From: Virgibacillus_F flavescens
Lineage (GTDB): Bacteria > Bacillota > Bacilli > Bacillales > Amphibacillaceae
Length of the DNA stretch: 64,000 nt
Direction of reading: 5' to 3'
NCBI RefSeq assembly: GCF_050574275.1
Contig: NZ_CP192260.1
Coordinates: 3,410,001 to 3,474,000 of the forward strand
Shown here: piece by piece, positions 1-10,031 of the stretch
Position numbering within the stretch: the first letter of the stretch is position 1
Layout: each line of letters opens with the position of its first letter
Program-made: the position numbers and the translations under genes
The notes under the pieces: generated by a model
What the model was told of the DNA's origin: nothing
Database searches by the model: none
What the model saw: the letters and a program-made list of their open reading frames with translations, nothing else

Positions 1-37
1 TCTAAATTATCTGTAAAAGCTACACGGTTTAGTTACA

Positions 38-78
38 AAAAGAGGCAAAGTGGACATTTTTGCATGTCCACTTTGCCT
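38..78 (-). terminator. Rho-independent terminator after lplJ
   Basis: A perfect 15-bp inverted repeat (AGGCAAAGTGGACAT and its complement, 43-78) is followed, reading leftward, by a T-rich tract. It lies just downstream of the lipoate ligase gene. Confidence 0.75.
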
Positions 79-122
79 TTACAATTAAATTCGTAATCCT
101 GAAAAGAATTTATTATTGAGTA

Positions 123-1118
123 TTAGTAGATTAAGTTAATGAAATCTTCTTTTGAAATTTTGCCTAGGTAATGTGGAATGTCAACATTTTCAAGTGCATC
201 TTCAATTGCTTTCCGCTCGTGGCGTACTCCAGTTAACTTTTCTTCCACTTCCCCAACATTTCCAAGTCCGAAGAAGTCACCATAAATTTTACAGTTTTCA
301 ATGATTCCTTTTTTAACTTCCAGTCGAACATCGACAAGACCAGAATCAAATTTGTGTGAAGCTTTTGTATTGAATTTCGGTGATTTACCAAAGTTCCAAT
401 CCCAGTTCTGGTAACGTTCTTTCGATATCTGATGAACATTTTCCCAATCCTGTTCCGTTAACTCATAACGTGGGACATCTTTCACGTCCTCCACGTCGAA
501 GATATATCGAAGAATTAGATCTTTAAATTCCGCCATCTCTACTTTTTCTTCCAGGAATTCAGAAATGTTTGCAACACGGCTGCGAATAGATTTAATACCC
601 TTTGATTCAATTTTTTCTTTCTTTACGTTCAATGCAGCAACAACATGCTCAATTTCCGAGTCAAACATTAGTGTACCATGACTAAACATACGACCTTTCG
701 TAGAAAACTGTGCGTTTCCAGAAATTTTACGTCCATCAGCTAAAAGATCATTTCGTCCCTTCAATTCTGCTGGTACCCCAAGCTTATTCAAAGCTTCTAC
801 AACAGGTTTCGTGAACTTCGCAAAATTATGGAAGCTCTCTCCATCATCCTTGGTAATAAAACTAAAATTCAGATTGCCCTCATCGTGATAAACTGCTCCA
901 CCACCTGAAAGACGCCGCACTACTTTTATTCCATTTTTATCCACATACTCAGTGTTAATCTCTTCCACTGAGTTCTGATTTCTTCCAATAATAATAGAAG
1001 GCTTGTTTATGTAAAACAATAGATATGTATCTGTTTCACCAAAGTTTTGTAACACATACTCTTCAAGTGCTAGATTAATTGCAGGATCTGTGATTCCTTT
1101 ATTATCAATAAATTTCAT
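123..1118 (-). CDS. lplJ: Lipoate-protein ligase A
   Basis: Cytosolic enzyme that activates free lipoate with ATP and attaches it to the lipoyl domains of 2-oxoacid dehydrogenases and GcvH. The 331-residue protein shows the ligase hallmark RRLSGGGAVYHD (about 68-79) and the catalytic-lysine motif GRKISGNAQF (Lys131), with the C-terminal accessory domain present, so it is full length. The ATG at 1118 is chosen over an in-frame start 63 bp upstream because GGGAGG sits at proper distance in front of it. It lies 70 bp behind the YhfI-like gene on the same strand, the order seen for yhfI-yhfJ(lplJ) in B. subtilis, so the two are probably co-transcribed. Function is well supported by family motifs. 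Confidence 0.93.
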   Translation of the reverse strand: MKFIDNKGITDPAINLALEEYVLQNFGETDTYLLFYINKPSIIIGRNQNSVEEINTEYVDKNGIKVVRRLSGGGAVYHDEGNLNFSFITKDDGESFHNFAKFTKPVVEALNKLGVPAELKGRNDLLADGRKISGNAQFSTKGRMFSHGTLMFDSEIEHVVAALNVKKEKIESKGIKSIRSRVANISEFLEEKVEMAEFKDLILRYIFDVEDVKDVPRYELTEQDWENVHQISKERYQNWDWNFGKSPKFNTKASHKFDSGLVDVRLEVKKGIIENCKIYGDFFGLGNVGEVEEKLTGVRHERKAIEDALENVDIPHYLGKISKEDFINLIY

Positions 1119-1188
1119 ACTAATTTGACCTCCCAATCGTTTTTTATCCATCTTTAATTGTAATCGAAAGAGCGCTTTCAATCAAAAG

Positions 1189-1929
1189 TTATATCCTATT
1201 TTTCTCCCATACCCGACCCGTTTCTGCTAGTTCGATTTTCCCCGTAAAATATTTCTGCGCTTCCAGAACTAAATCATTTCTATCACCATATTGCGGAAGA
1301 TGGCTCAACATCAGTTCACCAACATTTGCTCTGCTGGCTATAGTTGCACCTTCTTTACTGTTCATGTGTCCGGCAGCTGATCCGTCCTGGCTTTCGTAAA
1401 AGTTACAATCGGTTATTAATAGGTCTGCTTCTTTTGCAAAATCATTCCACTCTTCTTTATACGAGGTGTCAGCTGTATAAACAATAACATCTTCTCCGTC
1501 GGTGATCCTCATTCCGTAACACGGAACAGGATGATTTGTTTTTAAAAATGTGATTACAAATGGCCCTACATGGAGCTCCTTACCCGGATCGTATGAAATT
1601 CCTTCTGTACATTGATGGGTTAAGGTCTCAAATTTATCCTTATTTTCCTTATGGCCATAAATAGGCAAGATTTCTTTTTCTTCACGAAGATAACTATGGA
1701 CAAGCCATGCATACTGCAGCACACCAATGTCAGCAATGTGATCATGGTGGTAGTGTGATAAAACGACTGCATCGATTTCCATTACATGCTTATACTTCTG
1801 CACTGTTGATAACGCTCCACTTCCAACATCAATGAGTAGTGAAAAATCATCTTTTTCCAGCAGATACGCTGATGTTGCCCCTCCTTCAGCGGGATAACCA
1901 CCCCAAAACCCAATTACGGTACACTTCAT
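1189..1929 (-). CDS. yhfI: MBL-fold metallo-hydrolase YhfI
   Basis: Metallo-beta-lactamase fold hydrolase of 246 residues related to RNase Z and phosphodiesterases of the beta-CASP-free group. The metal-binding signature HYHHDH occurs at residues 59-64, with further ligands likely in NHPVPCYGM and TADTSYKEEW and the final His in SHLPQYG. The substrate of YhfI is not known to me. It has no signal peptide and should be cytosolic. It is upstream of lplJ on the same strand and divergent from the small yhfH gene, the same neighbourhood as in B. subtilis. An AGGTG-type ribosome site precedes the ATG. Confidence 0.88.
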   Translation of the reverse strand: MKCTVIGFWGGYPAEGGATSAYLLEKDDFSLLIDVGSGALSTVQKYKHVMEIDAVVLSHYHHDHIADIGVLQYAWLVHSYLREEKEILPIYGHKENKDKFETLTHQCTEGISYDPGKELHVGPFVITFLKTNHPVPCYGMRITDGEDVIVYTADTSYKEEWNDFAKEADLLITDCNFYESQDGSAAGHMNSKEGATIASRANVGELMLSHLPQYGDRNDLVLEAQKYFTGKIELAETGRVWEKNRI

Positions 1930-1969
1930 TAGTTAAACACCTCTTTTTTGAATTTGTTGTAACACACCG

Positions 1970-1999
1970 TTGACTACTTTCATACTGTTATAGTACAAT
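1970..1999 (+). promoter_or_regulatory. Sigma-A promoter of yhfH
   Basis: TTGACT (1970-1975) and TACAAT (1994-1999) are separated by 18 bp and lie 29 bp before the yhfH start. This is a good housekeeping-type promoter by eye. Confidence 0.6.
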
Positions 2000-2027
2000 A
2001 CACGTATTAAGTTAAAGGAGGATACAC

Positions 2028-2156
2028 ATGAAAAACGTCGTTGAATTTTTTAGATCCTTACCAAAGAAAAAGTGCCAAGATTGCGGAAATGACATGCTTG
2101 AACTGGCAGATTGTTATGGTAATCTATGTGACGAATGTGATCATCCAGCAAGATAA
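2028..2156 (+). CDS. yhfH: Small zinc-ribbon-like protein YhfH
   Basis: A 42-residue protein with a strong AAAGGAGG ribosome site 8 bp before its ATG. It begins MKNVVEFFRSLPKKK and carries Cys at 16, 19, 29, 34 and 37, in the pattern CQDC...CYGNLCDEC. This matches the YhfH family of tiny Cys-rich proteins found beside yhfI in Bacillaceae; two CxxC pairs suggest a zinc ribbon. No function is established for the family. It is followed by a hairpin terminator, so it is a stand-alone gene divergent from yhfI. Confidence 0.85.
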   Translation: MKNVVEFFRSLPKKKCQDCGNDMLELADCYGNLCDECDHPAR

Positions 2157-2210
2157 AACAAGAGAATGATTTCTACACTGTACTATAACATATCCAATTA
2201 TATTAACTAT

Positions 2211-2238
2211 AAAACAGCTGATTTCTTAGCTGTTTTTT
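2211..2238 (+). terminator. Terminator after yhfH
   Basis: AAAACAGCT and AGCTGTTTTTT form a stem around an 8-nt loop, followed by T residues. Confidence 0.75.
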
Positions 2239-2338
2239 CTTTATATAGAAATATTTAGAAATTAAAACATATCATTCAGAATAGAATTGATTTATACTTA
2301 TTTTAAAGTTCCGATCTATTATTGGGAGGGGTTACAGG

Positions 2339-4150
2339 ATGAATACAAAAACGAGAAGATTGAAACGAAATGAGGTCCCTAAAGAAAACACATGGGATCT
2401 GACTGATCTTTTTGCTTCCAGAAAAGACTGGGAGACCGCACTCAGAGAAGTTCAACAAGAGATCATTAATGTGACACAATATAAAGGTCAGTTAGCAGCA
2501 AGTGCTTCTGTTTTATCAGAATGCTTAGCAGCACTTGAAGATTACGAGAAAAAAATCATCCGAGTGGCTACATATGCAAGTTTACGAGCTAATGCTGATG
2601 GTTCTGATTCAGAATATCAATCAGACGCCGCTAGAGTATCTGCCGTATTAGCACAAATCGGGGCAAAGCTTTCATTTGTTGAATCAGAGTTATTGACACT
2701 TTCAACAGATACCATTCAGCAATTTCTTGATGAAAAAGCGGAATTGCAGCCTTATAAAAAAATGCTCCACGATATCGTTGAGAAAAAAGCGTATACGTTA
2801 TCCCCTGAAATAGAGGAAACACTAGCAGCACTTGGCGAGGTACATAGCGCTCCATACATGATTTATCAACGCAGCAAATCATCCGACATGGAATTCGCAC
2901 CGATCACTGCAAATGATGGTGAAGAACTTCCAATGTCAGCTGCACTCTATGAAGATCGTTATGAACTATCGGCAGACACTGAGGTTCGGAGAAAAGCTTA
3001 TGATTCATTTGTGAAAACATTAAACCAGTACAAACACACATACGCAGCAACCTACGCAACAGAAGTAACAAAGCAGGTAACCATGTCAAGGCTGCGTTCC
3101 TACGATTCAGTTACAGATATGTTATTGCATAAACAGCAGGTTACTACTGAAATGTACCATAATCAGCTGGATATTGTTCAAGAAGAGCTAGCACCGCATA
3201 TGCGCAAATTTGCCGAATTGAAAAGAAATGAACTAGGATTAGAAAGTCTGCATTACTGTGATTTAAAAGCGCCGCTAGACCCAAATTTCAATCCTGAAAC
3301 CACATATGAAGAAGCAACTTCTACTATTTTAGATGCACTTAGTGTTATGGGAGACGAATACAGTGAAATCATGAAGAAAGGTATCAATGACCGCTGGGTG
3401 GATTTGGCGGACAATGTTGGGAAAGCTACCGGTGCTTTCTGCTCCAGTCCTTATGGCGTTCATCCCTACATTCTAGTTACCTGGACAGGTAATATGCGTG
3501 GGGCATTTATACTGGCACATGAACTCGGTCATGCAGGACATTTTTATTTAGCAGGTGAAAACCAGTCGCTTGTAAACACACGTCCATCCACTTATTTCGT
3601 TGAAGCGCCGTCGACATTAAATGAACTGCTTCTAGCAGAACATCTTATGAATAAAACGAATGATAAGCGAATGAAACGGTGGGTTATTACTCAATTACTG
3701 GGAACCTATTATCATAATTTTGTCACGCATTTATTAGAAGGTGAATTCCAGCGCCGCGTCTACAAGCTCGCCGAAGAAGGAACACCATTAACTGCTTCCA
3801 TATTGAGTCAGCAAAAACGTGAAGCACTGGAAAACTTCTGGGGAGACAGTGTTATATTTGATGAAGGTGCAGGGTTAACATGGATGCGTCAGCCGCATTA
3901 CTATATGGGCTTATATCCTTACACGTATTCTGCCGGATTGACTGTTTCAACAGCTGTAGCGAAGAAAATACAGGAAGAAGGTCAGCCAGCAGTTGACCGA
4001 TGGATTGATGTACTGAAAGCTGGCGGTACGATGCCACCACTTGAGCTTGCTAAAATGGCAGATGTCGATATGTCAAAACCAGATGCCATTCGCACCGCTG
4101 TAAATTACATTGGTACACTAGTAAATGAGTTGGAAAAGACATACGAGTAG
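2339..4150 (+). CDS. pepF: Oligoendopeptidase F, M3 family
   Basis: Zinc metallopeptidase of 603 residues that cleaves short peptides in the cytosol. The HExxH zinc motif appears as HELGHAGH (His394, Glu395, His398) and the third ligand is expected in the downstream segment VEAPSTLNELL. The N-terminal PepF domain and the M3 catalytic domain are both complete and the length fits the family. The ATG follows GGGAGGGG with good spacing. It is a single gene between the yhfH terminator and a bidirectional terminator shared with the haem operon. PepF has been linked to peptide turnover and, in B. subtilis, to effects on sporulation when overproduced; that role here is inference. Confidence 0.93.
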   Translation: MNTKTRRLKRNEVPKENTWDLTDLFASRKDWETALREVQQEIINVTQYKGQLAASASVLSECLAALEDYEKKIIRVATYASLRANADGSDSEYQSDAARVSAVLAQIGAKLSFVESELLTLSTDTIQQFLDEKAELQPYKKMLHDIVEKKAYTLSPEIEETLAALGEVHSAPYMIYQRSKSSDMEFAPITANDGEELPMSAALYEDRYELSADTEVRRKAYDSFVKTLNQYKHTYAATYATEVTKQVTMSRLRSYDSVTDMLLHKQQVTTEMYHNQLDIVQEELAPHMRKFAELKRNELGLESLHYCDLKAPLDPNFNPETTYEEATSTILDALSVMGDEYSEIMKKGINDRWVDLADNVGKATGAFCSSPYGVHPYILVTWTGNMRGAFILAHELGHAGHFYLAGENQSLVNTRPSTYFVEAPSTLNELLLAEHLMNKTNDKRMKRWVITQLLGTYYHNFVTHLLEGEFQRRVYKLAEEGTPLTASILSQQKREALENFWGDSVIFDEGAGLTWMRQPHYYMGLYPYTYSAGLTVSTAVAKKIQEEGQPAVDRWIDVLKAGGTMPPLELAKMADVDMSKPDAIRTAVNYIGTLVNELEKTYE

Positions 4151-4165
4151 TCCGTTCACTTAAAT

Positions 4166-4198
4166 CAAAAGGAACTCACAAATTGTGAGCTCCTTTTT
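4166..4198. terminator. Bidirectional terminator between pepF and cgoX
   Basis: An 11-bp stem of AAAGGAACTCACAA type, flanked by A-tract and T-tract, separates the convergent pepF and cgoX genes. Confidence 0.8.
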
Positions 4199-5600
4199 AA
4201 TTACGCAAAAATTCCAAGACATTTGCCACAGCTTTTTCCCCTTGATCAATACAGTCCGGTACACCGACACCTTCGTACGAGCTGCCTGCAAGATAAACGC
4301 CTGGCAGTGCCTCATCCATCGCGTCCCTTACATTTGCCAACCGCTCCGTATGACCCACTGTATATTGGGGGCGAGCATTTTTCCAGCGGGTTATCACACT
4401 GAACTTCGGTTCCTGATCAATCTTCATTATCTTACTTAAGTCTTTTAACACAATTGCTTTGATTTCTTCATCAGAAAGATCCACCACGTCCTGATCAGTA
4501 GGACGCCCTAAATAACATCTGAGTAAAACGTTGCCCGCAGGCGTTGTCTCTGGCCACTTCTTGTGTGTCCAGGTACACGCAGTAATACGGAAATCACTAT
4601 TCTTCGCCACCAAAAATCCAGTTCCATCAATATCTTTCTTTATCGCTGATTGGTCAAATGCCATTGCGACGTTCGCAACAGACGTAGCAGGAACTGAATC
4701 AAATTCATGAAAGAAATCATATTGGCTGAAAATTTTAGGTAATGTAAGGTGCTGCGTGGCCATTACAACAGCGTCTGCTTTAAACACTTCACCATTACTT
4801 AATAGGAGATGATAGCCATGTTCCTTTTTCTCGATATGATCAACTGCGGTATTTAGTGTTACAGTGTTATCTTCCAGTCTTTGCTCTATTCCGTTTACGA
4901 GTGACTCAAACCCACCCTTGAACGAATAAAACATTCCAGGATTTTGCTTTTTCGATCCGGTTGTTTTGGGCAGTGTTTTATCTAGGCCTTTAATAAGACT
5001 TCCGTGCTTTTGTTCTAATTGGTAAAAGTTCGGAAATGTCGCCATTAAACTCATATCGTCAATGTCGCCCGAATAGATCCCGGACAACAACGGGTCAATT
5101 AAATTATCAACAAGTTCATTGCCAAACCGGTGCCTGAAAAATCCACCTAACGATTGGTCTTCCTTCTTCTTGCTTTTTGGCAGAACATAATCAAGCCCCG
5201 TCCGCATCTTTCCTTTTATTGAAAATAATGGCGAAAACAGAAGTGGACGTTTCGTTCTTGGTATACCCATGTGGAATCCACGTGGTATTTTATGTAATTT
5301 ATTTTTCACTAAAATGTAAGCCTGACCGGTACTGTTTCGCACTAGCTGATCGTCCAGCCCAACTTCTGCTGCCAATTTAACGGCTGGTGTCTTTCTGGAT
5401 AGAAATGAGTCTGGTCCTCTTTCAATCGTAAATCCATCTTTTTTCTCTGTACGAATGATACCACCTAATCGATCACTTGCTTCAACCAGTTTCACTTGAT
5501 AAGGAAGGTTTTGTTCGCGAATTTCTTTTTGCAAATAGTAAGCGGCAGATAAACCTGTTATCCCGCCGCCAACAATCACAATATTTTTAGATGTATGCAC
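4197..5600 (-). CDS. cgoX: Coproporphyrinogen III oxidase (HemY/CgoX)
   Basis: FAD-dependent flavoenzyme of 467 residues that oxidises coproporphyrinogen III to coproporphyrin III in the coproporphyrin-dependent haem route of Gram-positive bacteria; older annotation calls it protoporphyrinogen oxidase. The N-terminal dinucleotide fold shows VGGGITG (10-16) followed by an acidic residue in KLVEASDRLGG, and the C-terminus carries the amine-oxidase ending AGSSYEGVGVPDCIDQG. It begins with GTG overlapping the hemH stop by one base, implying translational coupling. It is the last gene of a hemE-hemH-cgoX operon. Confidence 0.94.
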   Translation of the reverse strand: MHTSKNIVIVGGGITGLSAAYYLQKEIREQNLPYQVKLVEASDRLGGIIRTEKKDGFTIERGPDSFLSRKTPAVKLAAEVGLDDQLVRNSTGQAYILVKNKLHKIPRGFHMGIPRTKRPLLFSPLFSIKGKMRTGLDYVLPKSKKKEDQSLGGFFRHRFGNELVDNLIDPLLSGIYSGDIDDMSLMATFPNFYQLEQKHGSLIKGLDKTLPKTTGSKKQNPGMFYSFKGGFESLVNGIEQRLEDNTVTLNTAVDHIEKKEHGYHLLLSNGEVFKADAVVMATQHLTLPKIFSQYDFFHEFDSVPATSVANVAMAFDQSAIKKDIDGTGFLVAKNSDFRITACTWTHKKWPETTPAGNVLLRCYLGRPTDQDVVDLSDEEIKAIVLKDLSKIMKIDQEPKFSVITRWKNARPQYTVGHTERLANVRDAMDEALPGVYLAGSSYEGVGVPDCIDQGEKAVANVLEFLRN

Positions 5601-6538
5601 TAAACATCACGCCTTACCTGTTTTAAAACAACTTCACCTAATGTCGCAATGAAATCAGGATGCACGTTAGGCATTTCTGGGCGATGATAGTTTGCTCCAA
5701 GTTCATCGCAAACTACTTTACATTCATAATCATTGTCAAATAAGACTTCCAGATGATCTGCTATAAATCCTACTGGTGCATAGACAAACGAACGGTATCC
5801 TTTTTCGTTGTATAAGTCTCTAGTCAGGTCCTGTACATCTGGTCCAATCCATGGATCTGGTGTATTCCCTTCACTCTGCCATCCGATTTCATAGTTTCTA
5901 ATGCCTGTTGCATTGGAAATTAATCGAGCGGTTTCTTTTAACTGTTCCGGATACGGATCACCATTTTGAAGAATTTTCTCTGGTAAACTATGTGCTGAAA
6001 CAATGAGTACTGCTTTTTCTTTTTCTTCAGTTGGCATAGCATCGTAAACAGTCTTAATCTGATTTGCCCAATAGTTAATAAATCCAGGCGCATCATACCA
6101 GCTTTCGACTGATGTAATAGTAAGATTACCTTGTTTTTCTGCTTCATCGTTCGCACGTTTATTATATGACTTAACGCTGAATGTTGAATAGTGTGGGGCA
6201 AGTACGATTGATACTGCTTCTTCTATTCCGTCATTTGCCATTTGTTCCACTGCATCTTCAATAAACGGCTCGATGTGTTTCAGTCCAATATAAACATGAA
6301 ATTCATAGTCATCCTGTACTTTATTAAGCTCGGATCCTAATGCATTAGCTTGTTCATCTGTGATTCTTGCAAGTGGAGATATTCCTCCAATTGCCTTGTA
6401 CCGATCAGTCAAATCCTGAAGCATCTCAGGTGATGGCTGACGGCCACGTCTGATATGTGTGTAATATCGTTCAATGTCCTCTTCTTTGTACGGCGTACCA
6501 TACGCCATAACCAATAATCCCATTTTTTTCTTTCCCAT
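5600..6538 (-). CDS. hemH: Coproporphyrin III ferrochelatase
   Basis: Inserts ferrous iron into coproporphyrin III (CpfC). With the ATG at 6538 the protein has 312 residues and the key residues fall at Tyr13, His183 (SAHSLPEK) and Glu264 (ADHLEVLFDND), which is the numbering of the B. subtilis enzyme and supports that start. GAGGTG lies 7 bp before it; another ATG two codons upstream is too close to the ribosome site. It is 25 bp behind hemE and overlaps the cgoX start by one base. Confidence 0.95.
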   Translation of the reverse strand: MGKKKMGLLVMAYGTPYKEEDIERYYTHIRRGRQPSPEMLQDLTDRYKAIGGISPLARITDEQANALGSELNKVQDDYEFHVYIGLKHIEPFIEDAVEQMANDGIEEAVSIVLAPHYSTFSVKSYNKRANDEAEKQGNLTITSVESWYDAPGFINYWANQIKTVYDAMPTEEKEKAVLIVSAHSLPEKILQNGDPYPEQLKETARLISNATGIRNYEIGWQSEGNTPDPWIGPDVQDLTRDLYNEKGYRSFVYAPVGFIADHLEVLFDNDYECKVVCDELGANYHRPEMPNVHPDFIATLGEVVLKQVRRDV

Positions 6539-6563
6539 TTTCATACACCTCGGTTTAAAGTTC

Positions 6564-7601
6564 TTATTTCTTAGAGTAGTTATGGACTAATTCCGTTACC
6601 TTTTTGAGTGTAGCCGGATTTATTTCCGGTGTTACACCATGGCCCAAGTTAAATACATATCCTTGCTTGTCCTGCATACCCTGATCCAGCATTGCTTTGG
6701 TCCGTTCTTCAATCGTATCCCAGTCTGCCAGAAGAATAGCAGGATCCAAGTTGCCTTGCAGCACTTTTGATACGCCCATCTTTCTTGCTTCCTGAATGGA
6801 TGTGCGCCAGTCCAGGCCAAGTACATCAACAGGAAGATCGTTCCATTCCATTAATAGGTGTCGCGATCCGATACCGAATAATATTAATGGCACCCCTTCT
6901 TTTTGCAGTTCCTTGAAGATATGCTGCATTGCAGGTTTAATAAAGATTCGATAGTCGGATTCGTTTAACGCACCAACCCATGAGTCAAATATCTGAATAG
7001 CTTTAGCTCCAGCATGGATCTGTGCTTTTGCATACGTAACAACCATGTCAGAGAGTTTGTCCATTAACGCAAACCAGGATTCAGGCTCTCGATACATGAA
7101 TGCTTTTGTTTTATGATAATTCTTTGAAGGTCCACCTTCAATCATATAGCTCGCTAATGTGAATGGTGCGCCACTAAATCCAATTAAAGGCACACTTAAT
7201 TGTTCTTCTGTCAGCAAACGGATGGTCTCAAGTACATATGGTACATCACTCGCTGGATTAATCTTTCCAAGCTTCTCAACATCTTGAAAACTTCTAATTG
7301 GATTATGAATAACCGGACCGATGTTTTTCTTGATTTCAACGTCGACACCAAGAGCAGGTAGTGGTGACATTATATCTTTATACAAAATGGCTGCATCCAC
7401 ACCATAGTTTTCAACTGGCAAGCGTGTAACATACGCACACAGCTCAGGCTGATGTGTTATTTCAAACAATGAATATTTCTTTTTAATTTCTCGGTATTCT
7501 TCTTGTGAACGCCCTGCCTGTCGCATAAACCATGCAGGGACATGATCTGTTTTTTCACCATTATAGGCTCTAATTATTGTATCATTCATTTGCTTTAACA
7601 T
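6564..7601 (-). CDS. hemE: Uroporphyrinogen decarboxylase
   Basis: Removes four acetate carboxyls of uroporphyrinogen III to give coproporphyrinogen III. The substrate-binding signature PAWFMRQAGR is at residues 22-31 of the 345-residue protein, and FSGAPFTLASYMIEGG is the second conserved block. AAGGGTGG sits just before the ATG at 7601, which is preferred over an in-frame ATG 24 bp upstream that has no ribosome site. First gene of the haem operon hemE-hemH-cgoX. Upstream lies pbpF on the same strand, about 100 bp away. Confidence 0.95.
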   Translation of the reverse strand: MLKQMNDTIIRAYNGEKTDHVPAWFMRQAGRSQEEYREIKKKYSLFEITHQPELCAYVTRLPVENYGVDAAILYKDIMSPLPALGVDVEIKKNIGPVIHNPIRSFQDVEKLGKINPASDVPYVLETIRLLTEEQLSVPLIGFSGAPFTLASYMIEGGPSKNYHKTKAFMYREPESWFALMDKLSDMVVTYAKAQIHAGAKAIQIFDSWVGALNESDYRIFIKPAMQHIFKELQKEGVPLILFGIGSRHLLMEWNDLPVDVLGLDWRTSIQEARKMGVSKVLQGNLDPAILLADWDTIEERTKAMLDQGMQDKQGYVFNLGHGVTPEINPATLKKVTELVHNYSKK

Positions 7602-7700
7602 TTTTTCCACCCTTTTTAACAGCATAAATTCTACTATATACTATATCGATTTCCTATTAGGCTGTATAGCAAAGCAGTTTGATTGTCATGAATTTGTCGA

Positions 7701-9860
7701 TTACAGTTCTATTTTCACTGTATTTGACTTAGCACCTTCCACCTTAGTCAGTGGATTATATGGAACAACATAGTACCTGGTTGTTTTAAATAACGGGAGA
7801 TCGTCAATGATAAATTCAGATTGACCTTCTACTTCACCTATTCGTTTATCAATTCCTGCCTGTTCTTCATAGATGCGGTACATAACTCGATCATCATCCG
7901 ATTTGGACCACGTTAGCTTTCCTTTTACGAAAGAAAATCCTCCAAACACGTAGTTTGCTTCGAGCTGCACCATACCTGGCATTTCGACAGGCGCTGGAAG
8001 CGGTTCGACATTTTTTGGTTTCGTAAACGTTTTAGACAAATTCTTTTGTTCGTCGACCTCAGATAAAATGGCTTTCGTCAGCATCGTTGGGTATGCACTG
8101 CCATCAGTCAGGAAATGGTCTTTGTCTGAACGGTCAAAGCCCATCCACGTTGCACTTACATATTCAGGCGTATATCCAACGAACCAGGCGTCCTTATACT
8201 CCCCATTAACAAGCGGGTGTTGCGTTGACCCTGTTTTTCCGGCCAGTGCTTTCTCGAACTCCCCCGCTTCGGCAGTACCATTCTCCACCACATTAATTAG
8301 CATTTCAGTCATGTTCCATGCGACTTGATTGCTGAATACCTGTTTTTCCTTTTGTTCTTCAGTAGTTATCTCTTTATTCTGTTTGTCATAGATACGGTTG
8401 ATTGTATGTGACTCCATAAACTTTCCGCCATGCACAAATGGACGATAGCTTTCCATCATGTTGATCGGGGTTATGCCATTTGATAAACCACCAAGCGCAA
8501 TAGCAAGTCCTTTATCCTGAATATCAATATTCATTTTTTCTAAAAATGACTTAGAATAACTGATTCCAATGGCATCCAGTAACCACACTGCTGGAGCATT
8601 TTTTGAAACACGCAAAGCTTCAAAAACCGAAACAGCTCCGTCGTATTTATCTACAACATTTTCAGCAGTGTACCCCTCGTAGCTGACCTTCTGATCCGGT
8701 ATAAGCGAATACGGACTATACTCTTCCTTCATTAATGCTGGACCATAAACAGCTACCGGCTTAATCGTTGAACCAGGCTGGCGCTGAACAGTAATTCTGT
8801 TCAGATTTCCTAATTCGTACGCCCGTCCACCAATTGCAGCAACAATCGCCCCCTCAGACTCATTCATCATCACAAAAGCACCTTGTGCACCTGCCGTATT
8901 GCCCGGAAAGTACGTATCATTCTTAAACTGGTTATACGCTATTTGTTGAATATTCGTATCTATCCCGACAACAATGCGGTAACCACCACGCTGTAATTCA
9001 TCCACCGAAAGCTGATAGACTTCAGAAGCTTCTTTCATTACTAAATCAACGTAACTATCAACCCACGGATTTTCTTTTTCTTTTTGAATGTTCAAGCCAA
9101 GTGTTTTACCTTTCGTCTGGACAAGCGTTTCTGCGGAAATCTTATCAGTCTGCCGCATCGCGTTCAGGACCACATTACGTCTCGTTAAAGCCTTCTTCGG
9201 ATGATTAATTGGTGAGTAGCCGTTCGGAGCTTTTGCCAAACCTGCAAGGAGCGCACCTTCGCTAAGTGTTAAATCTTCAACCGATTTAGAGAAAAACAAC
9301 TGTGATGCTTCTTCTATTCCGTACACACCGGCTCCGAAATAAATTTCATTCAAATACATTTCAAGAATGTGTTCTTTCGTGAATTCTCTTTCCAAATAAA
9401 TAGCGGCCATAACTTCTTTCGTTTTTCTCATCCAGGTTTTATCATTGTGCAGAAAAAGATTTTTCGCTAACTGCTGTGTAATTGTACTTGCACCTTCCAC
9501 CTTGGCAAAAGCGATAATATCTTTGTATACCGCTCTTGCAACTGATTGAAAATCGATGCCGGAATGGCTGTAAAACCGACGATCTTCAATAGCCACAAAT
9601 GCTTCCTGCACATGCTCTGGGATCTGTTCAATCGAGACAATCGTTCTATTTTCATTATATAATTCAGCTATTACTTCACCGTCCGTTGTTTCAATTGTGG
9701 TCGTTGCATCCAGTATTAACGCTTCTTCGTTAACTACCAGCTTTCCACCAAAAATAATAACTAAATATCCAGCGATTCCTAAACATATACTAAGTATAAT
9801 CAGCAAAATAATTTGTTTTATCGTTAAGACGGGATTTCGTGCTTTCTTCTTCTTATTCAT
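7701..9860 (-). CDS. pbpF: Class A penicillin-binding protein, PBP1A/2C type
   Basis: Bifunctional peptidoglycan synthase of 719 residues anchored by one membrane segment (about 15-38). The glycosyltransferase (GT51) domain starts with the catalytic Glu92 in EDRRFYSHSGID and continues with EGASTITQQLAKN. The transpeptidase domain has the SxxK motif in RQPGSTIKP, SKN, and the KTG triad in AGKTGST. A short beta-rich, fibronectin-like tail ends the protein. The B. subtilis pbpF gene also lies between hmoB and hemE, so the symbol follows synteny. I prefer the ATG at 9860 (MNKKKKARNP); an in-frame GTG 45 bp upstream lacks a ribosome site, although spacing from AGAGG is somewhat long. Confidence 0.9.
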   Translation of the reverse strand: MNKKKKARNPVLTIKQIILLIILSICLGIAGYLVIIFGGKLVVNEEALILDATTTIETTDGEVIAELYNENRTIVSIEQIPEHVQEAFVAIEDRRFYSHSGIDFQSVARAVYKDIIAFAKVEGASTITQQLAKNLFLHNDKTWMRKTKEVMAAIYLEREFTKEHILEMYLNEIYFGAGVYGIEEASQLFFSKSVEDLTLSEGALLAGLAKAPNGYSPINHPKKALTRRNVVLNAMRQTDKISAETLVQTKGKTLGLNIQKEKENPWVDSYVDLVMKEASEVYQLSVDELQRGGYRIVVGIDTNIQQIAYNQFKNDTYFPGNTAGAQGAFVMMNESEGAIVAAIGGRAYELGNLNRITVQRQPGSTIKPVAVYGPALMKEEYSPYSLIPDQKVSYEGYTAENVVDKYDGAVSVFEALRVSKNAPAVWLLDAIGISYSKSFLEKMNIDIQDKGLAIALGGLSNGITPINMMESYRPFVHGGKFMESHTINRIYDKQNKEITTEEQKEKQVFSNQVAWNMTEMLINVVENGTAEAGEFEKALAGKTGSTQHPLVNGEYKDAWFVGYTPEYVSATWMGFDRSDKDHFLTDGSAYPTMLTKAILSEVDEQKNLSKTFTKPKNVEPLPAPVEMPGMVQLEANYVFGGFSFVKGKLTWSKSDDDRVMYRIYEEQAGIDKRIGEVEGQSEFIIDDLPLFKTTRYYVVPYNPLTKVEGAKSNTVKIEL

Positions 9861-10031
9861 TATCTGCTTGTTCACCTCTGCACATGATCGTAAAAATCCA
9901 ATCACACATACAGTATACGACAGTTTTCAACAATCTGAAAGTGATACAGTTTATATCAATTATCGTTTATTTTTGATTAATATTGGATGAAACGGTAATA
10001 TGAAAGAGACATTGTGAAAGGGGATACAAAT